A DNA stretch of 64,000 bases from Cyclobacteriaceae bacterium (GCA_028278225.1 JANQEU010000020.1:124001-188000), one strand, 5' to 3'; counted from the stretch's first letter, positions 11,622 through 21,298 are shown. Notes: a model not told the origin generated them from the letters alone. Made by a program: numbers and translations.

Positions 11622-11827
11622 AAAAGGTCAGTTACGGTGATTTTGACTTTCGTGGAAAAATACAATTTCTTAGTTACCCCATTGATTGCCACTGCATAAA
11701 CAGGAATATTTCACGCGTCAAATGGAATAATTATGACTTTCTTTAAGCTCGCCATTTGCAATCTGCTTGCTAAGTGAAGTTAATAGCAGTTATGACCCAA
11801 GTCATTGGCTGTTGACAGGTACTATCC

Positions 11828-11835
11828 TAAATTCG
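11828..11835 (+). promoter_or_regulatory. Possible promoter for glgP (TTG-N20-TAaaTTCG)
   Basis: TAAATTCG differs by one base from TAnnTTTG. A TTG lies 20 bases upstream (11805-11807), a good spacing for the -33 element, and the start codon is 31 bases downstream. The 245-base gap between the sensor kinase and glgP holds nothing else I can identify. Confidence 0.35.
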
Positions 11836-11866
11836 GTAGGGTCAAGTTTTTTAGGAAATTAAAGTT

Positions 11867-14404
11867 ATGGTAGTATCCACCCTTCAGCAAAAAATTAAAG
11901 TCGAGGATGATCGAACGGGTCTCGATCTGGAAACCCTCAAACGTGCTTTTCTGGACAATCTGTTTTTCATTCAGGGCAAGTACCCCACAAACGCCACGAA
12001 AAACGATTTGTACATGGCCCTGGCCTATACGGTCCGGGACAGGTGTATTCACAGGTGGCTTAACTCGCGTCAGGCTTATTACGAGGATGATAGTAAGACA
12101 GTCGGGTATTTATCGGCGGAGTTCCTGATGGGGCCTCATTTAGGCAACAACCTGATAAATATGGGGCTTTACGAGCGATTTCATACTGCTATGGAAGAAT
12201 TGGGTCTGGACCTGGAAAACATCATGGCTCAGGAGGAGGAACCGGGGTTAGGAAATGGCGGATTAGGGCGGCTTGCAGCCTGCTACCTGGATTCAATGGC
12301 CACCCTCAATATTCCGGCGGTAGGATATGGCATCCGGTATGAATTTGGAATTTTTGACCAGGAGATCAGAGAGGGATGGCAGGTTGAGATTACCGATAGA
12401 TGGTTGAAATACGGTAATCCATGGGAGATCCCGAGAATGGAAGCGGCCGTAGAAGTGAATTTCGGTGGCTACACCGAACCAGGTTATGACGGGGAAGGCA
12501 GATATGTTGTGAACTGGGTGCCAAATGAAGGAGTGTTGGCAGTCCCTTACGATACTCCGATTTTAGGTTACAAGACAAATAATGCGATCATATTGCGGCT
12601 GTGGAAGTCTGAAGCTGCGGAATCCTTCGATTTTCAGACATTTAACCAGGGAGATTATTTTGGGGCAGTTCATGACAAGGTGCAATCTGAAAATATTACC
12701 AAGGTATTGTATCCGAATGACCTTCAGGTAGCTGGCAAGGAGCTCAGGCTTAAGCAGCAATATTTCTTTGTTTCGGCTTCCCTCCAGGATGTAATAAGGT
12801 ATCATCTGGAGGTAAGGAAACATCCGATAAATGAACTTCATACAAAAATAAAACTCCAGTTAAATGATACGCATCCATCCATTGCGATTTCGGAGATGAT
12901 GCGACTGCTGGTCGATGTGCACTGTTTGGAATGGAACGATGCATGGCGTGTCACAAAGAATACATTCGCCTATACCAATCATACCTTACTGCCTGAAGCT
13001 TTGGAAAGATGGCCTGTAGATATGATAGGCAGGATCCTTCCAAGAAATCTTGAAATAATTCTTGAGATCAACCACCATTTTTTAGAGGAAGTCCGGAAAA
13101 AATTCCCGGATGATCCCGACAGGGTTGCCAGAATGTCCATAATCGAGGAATCCGGCGAAAGATACATCAGGATGTCGAATCTGGCTGCCACTGGAAGTTA
13201 TGCCATTAATGGAGTCTCCGAATTGCATACGGAATTACTGACTTCCGAATTGTTGCGTGATTTTTATGAAATGTGGCCTGAAAAATTTAATAGTATAACA
13301 AACGGCGTAACACCACGGAGATGGATCGCCGTAAGCAACAGGAACCTGACGCATCTGATTTCCGAAAAAATAGGTGATGACTGGTTAAGGGACATGGGGC
13401 AGTTGAGACAATTGGAGGACTTCATTGAGGATGGCAATTTTCTGATCGCGTGGCAACACGTAAAGCGCCAGAAGAAGAAAGCACTCGCAAAACATATCAA
13501 AGAAACCCAGAACATAGACATTGATATCAACTCAATGTTTGATGTGCAGTCAAAACGGATCCATGAGTACAAACGTCAGCATCTGAATATTTTGCATGTA
13601 ATAGCACTTTACAATCGCATTAAGGAAGATCCGGGAATTGACATTGTGCCCCGAACATTTATTTTCGGTGGTAAAGCAGCACCTGGATATTTTACGGCAA
13701 AGACTATTATCAAACTTATTAATTGTGTCGGGGATATAGTTAATAATGACGAGGACGTCGCAGGTAGGTTGAAAGTAGTGTTTCTGCCTGATTACAATGT
13801 CCAAAACAGCCAGAGGATATATCCGGCTGCAGACCTGTCGGAACAGATCAGCACTGCGGGTAAAGAGGCCTCAGGTACAGGAAACATGAAGTTCACCATG
13901 AATGGTGCACTGACCATTGGTACAATGGACGGTGCAAATATTGAGATCATGCAGGAGGTAGGTGAAGAGAACTTTTTCAAATTCGGTTTGACTGCCCAGG
14001 AGGTTGGTGAAATCCAGGAAGCAGGATACAATCCTCTTGAATATTACAATTCAAATGCGAATCTCAAGAAATGTGTTGATATGATCTCCAATGGATATTT
14101 TTCCCGTGATGATGTCGGGTTATTCAGGGGACTTATGGATATTTTGAAGTACGACGACCATTTTATGCTCTTTGCCGACTATCAGTCTTATATAGATTGC
14201 CAGGACAGGGTTGCCGAGGTATATCGCGATGAAATGAGCTGGGCGAGAATGTCAATTCTGAATGTCGCCAGGTGCGGGAAATTTTCAAGCGACAGATCTA
14301 TTGATGAATACTGTAAGGAGATATGGAAAGCTCGTCCGGTCAAAGTTGAGTTACCTGAGTACAACCCTCACCGTCAGACGGATGTAGAAATAACCTGGCA
14401 ATAG
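11867..14404 (+). CDS. glgP: Glycogen/alpha-glucan phosphorylase
   Basis: It cleaves terminal alpha-1,4 glucose units of glycogen with phosphate to yield glucose-1-phosphate. The protein (845 residues) has the conserved N-terminal EEPGLGNGGLGRLAACYLDS, NDTHPSIAISEMMRLLVD, NGVTPRRWIAVSN, GGKAAPGYFTAK, and the pyridoxal-phosphate motif EASGTGNMKFTMNGALTIGT with the Schiff-base lysine at residue 675. The length matches the classical maltodextrin/glycogen phosphorylase group (GT35). No other glycogen genes are nearby. It is apparently transcribed alone and converges on a J-domain gene with only five bases between them. Confidence 0.97.
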   Translation: MVVSTLQQKIKVEDDRTGLDLETLKRAFLDNLFFIQGKYPTNATKNDLYMALAYTVRDRCIHRWLNSRQAYYEDDSKTVGYLSAEFLMGPHLGNNLINMGLYERFHTAMEELGLDLENIMAQEEEPGLGNGGLGRLAACYLDSMATLNIPAVGYGIRYEFGIFDQEIREGWQVEITDRWLKYGNPWEIPRMEAAVEVNFGGYTEPGYDGEGRYVVNWVPNEGVLAVPYDTPILGYKTNNAIILRLWKSEAAESFDFQTFNQGDYFGAVHDKVQSENITKVLYPNDLQVAGKELRLKQQYFFVSASLQDVIRYHLEVRKHPINELHTKIKLQLNDTHPSIAISEMMRLLVDVHCLEWNDAWRVTKNTFAYTNHTLLPEALERWPVDMIGRILPRNLEIILEINHHFLEEVRKKFPDDPDRVARMSIIEESGERYIRMSNLAATGSYAINGVSELHTELLTSELLRDFYEMWPEKFNSITNGVTPRRWIAVSNRNLTHLISEKIGDDWLRDMGQLRQLEDFIEDGNFLIAWQHVKRQKKKALAKHIKETQNIDIDINSMFDVQSKRIHEYKRQHLNILHVIALYNRIKEDPGIDIVPRTFIFGGKAAPGYFTAKTIIKLINCVGDIVNNDEDVAGRLKVVFLPDYNVQNSQRIYPAADLSEQISTAGKEASGTGNMKFTMNGALTIGTMDGANIEIMQEVGEENFFKFGLTAQEVGEIQEAGYNPLEYYNSNANLKKCVDMISNGYFSRDDVGLFRGLMDILKYDDHFMLFADYQSYIDCQDRVAEVYRDEMSWARMSILNVARCGKFSSDRSIDEYCKEIWKARPVKVELPEYNPHRQTDVEITWQ

Positions 14405-14409
14405 GTTTT

Positions 14410-15204
14410 TTAAAACAGCGAAAAAATAACCAGCTGGATCAGGAATAAGACGATCATGGTAATGGCCAGTGTCAGCCTGTGGTCCAGCGTTTTCAGGATG
14501 AATTGATAAAATATCACCACGAAGAATATGGCCGGTATTATATAGCCGAAAACAGCATAGACACTATAGACCTGATCATAACTTCGGGCTATGCCACTGA
14601 TTGTAATCGTTGCCGAAACGGGTTTTCTGAATATTTTGGTGGCCAACACGGTAGCTTCTTCGTATCCGTTTTTAAGATTGATCTGCCCTTTGTCAAATCG
14701 CATTGTAAAATCCTCGAAATAGATTTCATCATACCGGTAATTTGCACTGTACCGGAGTTGCTCATAGATGTTGGCCATCCCCAGAATTTCCTGATCAAAA
14801 GCGGTTTTGGGGAGCAGGTAATCAATGGTCAGGAGGACATTAAAAGAGACGATAATAAATGCGGCAACCTTAAATCCCCTCAATATTTTCTTAATGAGTT
14901 CATTTTGAAGCCGGATTTCTTCCCGTGCTTTCTTTTGGGCATATTCCCGCGCACGTCGCCTCCATCTATCATATTCATAGGCATATGGATCGTAACTGTA
15001 CGTTATGGGCTCATTGTTTGGCTTTGGGCCCACATCCATAAGAAATTTATAGGCCTCATTGATCTCAATGAATTTTTCTTTAGCATTCTGATCCTTACTT
15101 ATATCCGGATGGTAAACTTTGGACAGTTTTCTGTAAGCAGATTTTATCTCCCGCTTACTGGCGCCGGGAGATAATCCTAATAATTCCAGGTACTTGTTTT
15201 TCAT
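14410..15204 (-). CDS. Membrane-anchored J-domain protein
   Basis: A DnaJ-type J domain occupies residues 1-58 with an intact HPD motif (His32-Pro-Asp34 in YHPDISK), so it should stimulate an Hsp70 ATPase. It lacks the zinc-finger and substrate domains of true DnaJ. A basic helical segment (about 78-108) follows, then a membrane helix (about 110-132), an extracytoplasmic loop of about 80 residues, and two more hydrophobic helices near the C-terminus (about 215-235 and 242-263). It begins nine bases after a PadR-family regulator, which probably controls it. The client and purpose are unknown. Confidence 0.8.
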   Translation of the reverse strand: MKNKYLELLGLSPGASKREIKSAYRKLSKVYHPDISKDQNAKEKFIEINEAYKFLMDVGPKPNNEPITYSYDPYAYEYDRWRRRAREYAQKKAREEIRLQNELIKKILRGFKVAAFIIVSFNVLLTIDYLLPKTAFDQEILGMANIYEQLRYSANYRYDEIYFEDFTMRFDKGQINLKNGYEEATVLATKIFRKPVSATITISGIARSYDQVYSVYAVFGYIIPAIFFVVIFYQFILKTLDHRLTLAITMIVLFLIQLVIFSLF

Positions 15205-15213
15205 TCTCCGGGA

Positions 15214-15543
15214 CTACTGAGAGGATAACAAACTTTTCAGTGCGTTAAAGATCATCTGCCAGTTTTCAAGTTCGGATGAAAGCGTTCGTCTTCCGGCATC
15301 ATTGATCCTGTAGTACTTACGTTTCCTGCCATTGTATGTACTCCAAAAAGAATCGATGAGTCCTTTATCTTCCATTTTATGAAGAATCGGGTAGAGTGTC
15401 CCTTCTTTCCAGTTGATCTCGTTTCCCGAGATTGACCTTACCTTTCTGATGATCTCATAACCGTAATTTTCGCCCTCGGAGAGTATAGAGAGGACCAGGG
15501 GAATGGTCGAAGCAGCTGTCAGTTCTTTTGAAATTTCACCCAT
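15214..15543 (-). CDS. PadR-family transcriptional regulator
   Basis: A small winged-helix repressor. The DNA-binding core shows the family signature: LVLSILSEGENYGYEIIRKV, then EINWKEGTLYPILHKMEDKGLIDS, and RKRKYYRINDAGRRTL in the wing. PadR proteins usually repress an adjacent gene until a ligand or stress relieves them. I start at the ATG before GEISKELTAAS, giving 109 residues, because the upstream extension has no family match. It lies nine bases before the membrane J-domain gene, most likely as a two-gene operon. Confidence 0.9.
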   Translation of the reverse strand: MGEISKELTAASTIPLVLSILSEGENYGYEIIRKVRSISGNEINWKEGTLYPILHKMEDKGLIDSFWSTYNGRKRKYYRINDAGRRTLSSELENWQMIFNALKSLLSSQ

Positions 15544-15614
15544 ACCTCGAATAACAAGGTAAATATAAGTCAAATTTTTGGCAATAAATAAATACCTAGA
15601 AAAACTATGTATTA

Positions 15615-18068
15615 TTATTTAAATAATCTGGCCTGTTTTATGTAGATCTGTCTGGGACTTTTTTGCGAGTCTATCTTAAACTCAATATCCACTCCAAAGT
15701 TGTCATAGGAACAGTTGCAGTTATGCCCATATAAATTGTAAAACCTTTCTTTTATTCCGATGCTGTAAACTCCCAATTCTGTCAATTCCTCATCGGTCAC
15801 CACGGTCCTGCCGTCCAGCTCGGGTACATTTGAGAATGTCAGGTATTCGATCATGAAATCGGAGCCCGGATCGACGGACCAGGTGAAGAGGATGATCTGG
15901 TCGTGGATTATCCCCGGCTCCGGATACACGATGCTATATTCTTTGTACTGAACATTGATAACAAAACCCGGATTTGAGTTGTACAAATTCTTTGTGACTA
16001 AAACTCCATTCGCATCTTCGTCAGGAAATGAACGATGTACTAAAATGCCCATGGCAGTTGACCTGTGATCGATCTTAAAATAACTCCTTTCTTCAAACGC
16101 ACGCCAATTCCACAGGCTGGCCCATACTTTTTTCACAGCACTTTCAATGGTTTTTGTGTCATGGTCTTTTTTAGCCGAATAGGAGTCGTACAAACCTGCT
16201 CCTGAAAAGAATTCAAGATCTTCGGCGTTTGTGGACGACCGGAAGCGGAAAGATCTAAAATCCCGAAAGTCCTTGATTTTTGTTTTGACGGAATCGACCA
16301 AAACCGGATCTATTGGTGAGTTTTTAATACTATCCCGCAAAATCTCAAGCCTTTCCTTGCGATAATCCGGATCGGTGATAAATAATTCATCTGTTAACAT
16401 CTTATCTATGAATTCTACCAGACCATTAGCCTCCAGGTGGTGATGATAATAGTGAAAGGGTATGGCAAATGGTGACTCGGGCACCGGCACACGTTTGCCT
16501 CTGTAATTTACTTTCATGATCTCGGAGAAGTTTGCCGCCTTACCACCAATCCGATCTACGTAAGAGACATCAGCCTGATTGAGATCAACGATCCCTGCAA
16601 AGTCAATGTCTCTTGATAAAAAGATCGTTTCACGGGGTTCTGACTGATCCCAAAAATCCGTGGCTTCCTCTGTTGTAGCCAGACGAATTTCATAGCCTTC
16701 GGCACCTACTTTCAAATACACCAGCTCTCCAACCAGAGGGTTCAGTATTGCGTTGTCCCAGCCATCCCGAAGTGCCATGTTTGGTGTATTCCGGGTATGA
16801 CTTAAAATATTAATGTGACTTAGAGGTGTTTGAAATTCAGTAGTAATGATACCCGCAACAACTGGCAGATCATTGGGTACACCCTCAATCAGCACAATGT
16901 CATGCCTGCCTATATAGAGATTATCAAGATCCTGAATATTGATCTTTCTGAGGTATCCATATCCTTCGGACAAATTGAGGGCCTGATAGTTTTGTCCATT
17001 ATAAAGTTGTTCCGACGATATTTCCTTTATTCCGGCACAACCGGTCCAATTGGGCTTAATAGGGTAGAAATATAGATTTTCACCAATAAATGATGTTTCT
17101 AATATCTTTTCATAAAACTTTTTTATAGACTGACATGTCATTTCGGAAGCGGTCACAAATTGTAAAACAAATTTTTCCTGAGCCTCATAGTAATTGAGAC
17201 TTGCCAGGAGCATGTACCGGTTAGGATTGTCGGTGTATTGTGTCAGATTGAAAACAAAGGGACCCTGATCAAAGCCCAGCACATCACGGGCAAAGGTGTA
17301 GTGCAGATTGTAGGCCTTTGTATTCATGTAGAATAACACATCTTTCCTGTTATCATATATGAGTTTTACAGCTTTGACCTCGCTTACATTCGATCGTGAG
17401 GGTGAACTGCTCAACAGATCAAATGCTACCGGATCTATCAACTCATTGAAATATTTCAGGTTTTCATAAGTGCCTTTCAGCAGGCCTATTTCCGGAAAGG
17501 GATTCTTACGGGAAACAGCTACTGTTCTCGGAAAGTACCCTTCCCTGGTGATCAATAGCGTATCAGAACCTTCGGATGTTCCGGGCCGGTACCAGGAAGT
17601 TCGTTTATCAACGGATACGGTTTGTTGCCCATCGGATAATACCTTGTAAGTATGTATATAATTTTTGGAGGTCAGTTTCATAAAATAAAGCCCATATTTT
17701 AATTGGGGGAACAGATACGCACCTCCACTGCCAAAGTCATCTTCAAAGATTAATTTTCCGTTGAGATTGTACATCTTCATATTGATGGCTGTTTCTTCCC
17801 CCAGAATCAGCGAATTATCAAAGAATCTGTATGGATCGGTAACTGGAGGTTCCTCGAAATTTGATTTCATTATGAAATCACCATAGGCATTGGAATGCGT
17901 TTCAATTTGCAGATCGGTGATCTCAATTTTAGCCTGGCCTACACCTTTCCCGTTTCCGACATCAAAAATATGACCATTGTAAATGACCTGGCTAAATGAA
18001 AAGAAAGGAAGTAACCATAAAATAGTAGTAATGAACCGGGGCAACGCTACGCTCTTTGAATCTTTCAT
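15615..18068 (-). CDS. Exported protein with PEP-synthase/dikinase ATP-grasp and swivelling-His domains
   Basis: The preferred start gives 817 residues with a Sec signal (KDSKSVALPRFITTILWLLPFFSFSQ is its span; cleavage likely before Gln). Numbering below adds ten for an upstream ATG. After a carboxypeptidase-regulatory-like stretch, a segment at about 105-155 resembles a T9SS sorting-domain sandwich (MKMYNLNGKLIFED, then YGLYFMKL). A region of unknown fold follows. A swivelling phosphohistidine-like domain has TPLSHINILSHTRNTPNMAL with candidate His428. The PPDK/PEP-synthase N-terminal ATP-grasp domain spans about 525-827, with GGKAANFSEIMK, FRSSTNAEDLEFFSG (Arg620), NGVLVTKN and VDIEFKID...IYIKQAR. 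The catalytic PEP/pyruvate barrel of PPDK is absent. The substrate is unknown. Export of an ATP-using enzyme is unusual. Confidence 0.75.
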   Translation of the reverse strand: MKDSKSVALPRFITTILWLLPFFSFSQVIYNGHIFDVGNGKGVGQAKIEITDLQIETHSNAYGDFIMKSNFEEPPVTDPYRFFDNSLILGEETAINMKMYNLNGKLIFEDDFGSGGAYLFPQLKYGLYFMKLTSKNYIHTYKVLSDGQQTVSVDKRTSWYRPGTSEGSDTLLITREGYFPRTVAVSRKNPFPEIGLLKGTYENLKYFNELIDPVAFDLLSSSPSRSNVSEVKAVKLIYDNRKDVLFYMNTKAYNLHYTFARDVLGFDQGPFVFNLTQYTDNPNRYMLLASLNYYEAQEKFVLQFVTASEMTCQSIKKFYEKILETSFIGENLYFYPIKPNWTGCAGIKEISSEQLYNGQNYQALNLSEGYGYLRKINIQDLDNLYIGRHDIVLIEGVPNDLPVVAGIITTEFQTPLSHINILSHTRNTPNMALRDGWDNAILNPLVGELVYLKVGAEGYEIRLATTEEATDFWDQSEPRETIFLSRDIDFAGIVDLNQADVSYVDRIGGKAANFSEIMKVNYRGKRVPVPESPFAIPFHYYHHHLEANGLVEFIDKMLTDELFITDPDYRKERLEILRDSIKNSPIDPVLVDSVKTKIKDFRDFRSFRFRSSTNAEDLEFFSGAGLYDSYSAKKDHDTKTIESAVKKVWASLWNWRAFEERSYFKIDHRSTAMGILVHRSFPDEDANGVLVTKNLYNSNPGFVINVQYKEYSIVYPEPGIIHDQIILFTWSVDPGSDFMIEYLTFSNVPELDGRTVVTDEELTELGVYSIGIKERFYNLYGHNCNCSYDNFGVDIEFKIDSQKSPRQIYIKQARLFK

Positions 18069-18098
18069 TACGGGACGGGACCAACTGGGAAATATCAC

Positions 18099-18332
18099 AA
18101 AGGAGTCAGGTCAAATATTGTGCCACCAGGTTGGTTGACATGAAATTTGACTGGTATTTCAATGACCGGTCCAATAACTTCCGCCTCATTTTGTATAACA
18201 GATTGCGTTGTTATTCGCTGATGAGAGGTTCTATCACTGCAATGAAGACCTGGTTTGATTTTTTGGTTCAGCGGTTTCATTTTTGATATTCTGCCTTAAA
18301 ACTCTAATTTTAATAATTCCGCAATTCGAAAA
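18099..18332 (+). other. Intergenic region before sdaA, no convincing feature
   Basis: This gap separates two divergent genes. A 61-codon minus-strand frame (18095-18280) lacks any recognisable motif or start signal. TAATTTTA near 18307 is one base from a -7 box for sdaA. Nothing firmer is seen. Confidence 0.4.
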
Positions 18333-19889
18333 ATGTTGGTTTCAAGCATATTCAATGATGTAATCGGGCCTGTAATGAGGGGGCCTTCCAGTTCACATAG
18401 CGCCGCTGCATGCAGGATCGGAAGATTGACTCGTGAATTGATCGACGGAAACCTGCAGAGTGTTGTAATAGATTACGATCCGAACGGATCGCTTGTGACC
18501 ACCCACGAAAGTCAGGGAACGGATATGGGTTTATACGGCGGGCTCCTGGGATGGGAAGCACACGATGACAAAATGGTCAGCTACCGGGAATACATTGAAC
18601 GAAGTGGTATTCAAATACAGGTCAATTATGTTGATTATTCCGCCAAACATCCGAATACCTACAGAATATCCGTTTCCAATGAAGAAATTACACATAATAT
18701 CACCGCCATCAGTACGGGGGGAGGAATGATAGAAGTAAAGGAGATTGACGGGTCAAACGTATCTATCTATGGTGATTATCATGAGCTGCTGGTTTATGGT
18801 CAGGAACTTGAGCTTATTAGAGCATTATTCCCTGAAGGCCTGAATGAAGATCAGATCCTGATTCACAAGACTTTCATCGAGATAAAAAGTAGTTCATCTT
18901 TTGACAAAGGAATAATTGCGCAGATAGAAGACATACCCGGCGTACAATTTGTCCGGTATCTTAAACCGGTACTTCCCGTGCTTTCGAGGCGAAATATGAA
19001 GGTCCCGTTTTCCACTTGTGCGGAAATGATGGATCTGGGGAAGGATCGTAATTTGCAACTATGGGAGCTTGCCGTCAAATACGAAGCCGAAAGAGGTAAA
19101 ATCAGTGAGAAAGAAGTCTTTTCTAAAATGTTGGAAGTTGTCCACCTTATGAAAAGATCAACGGAGGAAGGATTAAAGGGAACAAATTATGAGGATAGGA
19201 TACTGCCTGCCCAGTCCCCGGCATTTCGCAGCAGGATGAAATCCAAGGAATTGCTGGACGGAGGAATTCTGAATACTATTGTTTTATATGTGACAGCAAT
19301 GATGGAAGTTAAAAGTTCCATGGGCGTGATCGTGGCTGCTCCGACGGCCGGTTCCTGTGGTGTACTTCCCGGTTCGATTCTCGGTGCGGCCGAAGAAATG
19401 GACAAAGATGAATCAGATATGGTGAAAGCGATGCTGGCAGCAGGAATAGCAGGAAGTTTCATAGCACAATACGCGACATTTTCAGCTGAAGTGGCAGGAT
19501 GCCAGGCTGAATGTGGAGCCGGTTCGGCAATGGCCGCGGCGGGACTGGTCACGCTTGGAGGAGGTGATCTTGACCAGTGCATTGCCGCTTCGTCGTTAGC
19601 TCTTCAAAACTCGCTGGGCATGATATGTGACCCAATTGGGGTCCGGGTAGAAGCGCCCTGTCTGGGTAAGAATGTGATGGCGGCTTCCAATGCACTGTCC
19701 TGTGCGAATATGGCCTTATCCGGATTTGATCCTTTGATTCCATTTGACGAAGTAATTCTGGCTATGAATGAAGTAAGCGATCGAATGGCCCATGAACACC
19801 GGTGTACCGGCCTTGGGGGCCTGGCCAATACCCCTGCCGCCAGGGAAATTGAAAAGCGCCTGCAGGAAAAAATGAAATATTGCTCTTAA
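18333..19889 (+). CDS. sdaA: L-serine dehydratase, iron-sulfur dependent, single chain
   Basis: It deaminates L-serine to pyruvate and ammonia with a [4Fe-4S] cluster. The beta domain comes first (VIGPVMRGPSSSHSAAACRIG, catalytic SSSHS), then an ACT-like allosteric domain, then the alpha domain with APTAGSCGVLPG and AGCQAECGAGSAMAAAG. Cluster cysteines can be placed at 390, 432 (CDPIG) and 443 (APCLGKN). The spacing 42 and 11 equals that known for the Legionella enzyme (Cys343/385/396). The penultimate residue, Cys517, corresponds to the tail Cys that ligates the fourth iron in that enzyme. At 518 residues it is longer than E. coli SdaA because of inserted sequence before the alpha domain. 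Confidence 0.95.
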   Translation: MLVSSIFNDVIGPVMRGPSSSHSAAACRIGRLTRELIDGNLQSVVIDYDPNGSLVTTHESQGTDMGLYGGLLGWEAHDDKMVSYREYIERSGIQIQVNYVDYSAKHPNTYRISVSNEEITHNITAISTGGGMIEVKEIDGSNVSIYGDYHELLVYGQELELIRALFPEGLNEDQILIHKTFIEIKSSSSFDKGIIAQIEDIPGVQFVRYLKPVLPVLSRRNMKVPFSTCAEMMDLGKDRNLQLWELAVKYEAERGKISEKEVFSKMLEVVHLMKRSTEEGLKGTNYEDRILPAQSPAFRSRMKSKELLDGGILNTIVLYVTAMMEVKSSMGVIVAAPTAGSCGVLPGSILGAAEEMDKDESDMVKAMLAAGIAGSFIAQYATFSAEVAGCQAECGAGSAMAAAGLVTLGGGDLDQCIAASSLALQNSLGMICDPIGVRVEAPCLGKNVMAASNALSCANMALSGFDPLIPFDEVILAMNEVSDRMAHEHRCTGLGGLANTPAAREIEKRLQEKMKYCS

Positions 19890-20248
19890 GACTGAACATC
19901 GTCAAATCCGATCTCTTTGAGAAACCTCTTTGAAAGCTTCGATGCGATGAGTTTGTAAGATTGGTTGATGAAATATCGCCACTGATCTTCATTTATCAAA
20001 CCAATATCATTTATGCTGACCCATTTGTACCTGGCCAGGTATTGGGCCGGCTCAAAAATATTTCCGGAAATGAGGTTATGAAAATCTTCATCACCGGCCT
20101 TAAATGAAGCAGACGGAGGAACACGATCAGGGGAAGTTATCAGGAATATCTTGTTACCTATATTGAAACAGAGGTGGTCTTCCCATTTGATATCCTGCGT
20201 GACCCCCGGAAGTTCGTTGCATATATTCTGAATTTGTTCGATCGTCAT
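19886..20248 (-). CDS. MmcQ/YjbR-family protein
   Basis: A 120-residue protein of the MmcQ/YjbR (CyaY-like fold) family, sometimes labelled DNA-binding, whose function is not settled. The characteristic order is visible: an N-terminal helix (IEQIQNICNELPGVTQDIKW), a GNKIFLI strand, KAGDEDFHNLI, then the YKWVSINDIGLINEDQWRYFI region and a C-terminal helix with many Lys. Its stop shares TTAA with the sdaA stop. It appears to be transcribed alone. Confidence 0.85.
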   Translation of the reverse strand: MTIEQIQNICNELPGVTQDIKWEDHLCFNIGNKIFLITSPDRVPPSASFKAGDEDFHNLISGNIFEPAQYLARYKWVSINDIGLINEDQWRYFINQSYKLIASKLSKRFLKEIGFDDVQS

Positions 20249-20374
20249 GTATCAGATTTTTCGGTCTTGCCACCTTATCAGTTTAAATTTAATTGAAGAA
20301 AGAAATAAGTTGATTTTATTGATTACAGTAGTTTTTCTTGATTAATTTCATCGCGAATCAAAACCGTACAAATT

Positions 20375-21298
20375 ATGCCTAAAATGCACATTGAAAAGTC
20401 TACTGCTATAGATGCACCGGTTAATAAAGTTTATGCCACATTAAATGATCTGAATAAGTGGCAAGCATGGTCTCCATGGTTGATCATGGAACCGGAAGCC
20501 ACGGTGGATGTTTCAGAGGACGGAAAGTCATATTCGTGGGAAGGAGATCTGGTTGGTTCCGGAGAAATGAAGATAACCTCTGAAGATGAAAATCAAAGAA
20601 TCGATCTCGACCTGACTTTTCTGAAACCATGGAAATCCAAGGCTAAGGTCTGGTTTGAAATGAGTGAAGAGGGAGATTCTACAAAACTTACATGGCTGAT
20701 GGACAGCGGACTTCCTTTTTTCCTGTTTTGGATGAAAAAGATGATGACAGCATTTGTGGGAATGGATTATGAAAGGGGGCTGAGCATGCTGAAGGATTAC
20801 ATCGAGACCGGAGAAGTTCCCAGCAAGCTGGATAATGAAGGTCTTTCATCTTATAGCGGATGTAAATACATGGGTATCAAAACCGAATGCACCATTGATA
20901 AGATAGGTCCGTCGATGCAAGAGGATTTCGGCAAGCTGAGGGGCTGGGCTAAAGAAAACGAAGAAAATATAGCAGACATTCCATTTTCCATTTATCATAA
21001 ATGGGATATGGTAAAGGGAAAAGTGATCTATACATCAGGGATACCGATAAAGGAAGTTCCGGAGGAAACCCCCGAAGGGTTTACAACCGGAGAAATTCCT
21101 GCCATTTCCACCTATAATGTTACACATACGGGCCCGTTCCGGCACCTTGGGAATGCCTGGAGCCTGGGAATGACATTGGCAAGGAATAAGGTCTACAAAT
21201 CAAGCAAGAAAGTTCATCCTTTCGAGACATATCTCACCGAGCCCGGAAAGGTAAGTGAAAATGAAACCGTTACAAGGATACATTTTCCTGTGAAGTAG
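20375..21298 (+). CDS. SRPBCC domain fused to GyrI-like ligand-binding domain
   Basis: Residues 1-145 form an SRPBCC (START/polyketide-cyclase-like) ligand pocket, opening IEKSTAIDAPVNKVYATLNDLNKWQAWSPW. Residues about 165-307 match the GyrI-like/AraC effector-binding fold (MGIKTECTIDKIGPSM, then the TGEIPAISTYNVTHTGPFRHLGNAW region with its conserved Glu side). There is no DNA-binding domain and no signal peptide, so it is probably a cytoplasmic small-molecule binder or hydrolase. This fusion is known in Bacteroidota but is functionally uncharacterised. Confidence 0.85.
   Translation: MPKMHIEKSTAIDAPVNKVYATLNDLNKWQAWSPWLIMEPEATVDVSEDGKSYSWEGDLVGSGEMKITSEDENQRIDLDLTFLKPWKSKAKVWFEMSEEGDSTKLTWLMDSGLPFFLFWMKKMMTAFVGMDYERGLSMLKDYIETGEVPSKLDNEGLSSYSGCKYMGIKTECTIDKIGPSMQEDFGKLRGWAKENEENIADIPFSIYHKWDMVKGKVIYTSGIPIKEVPEETPEGFTTGEIPAISTYNVTHTGPFRHLGNAWSLGMTLARNKVYKSSKKVHPFETYLTEPGKVSENETVTRIHFPVK

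Noticed and set aside
18095-18280. 61-codon minus-strand frame before the dikinase-like gene
   Set aside because: No motif, no recognisable start signal and no plausible hydrophobic or charged pattern; it also competes with the expected promoter region.
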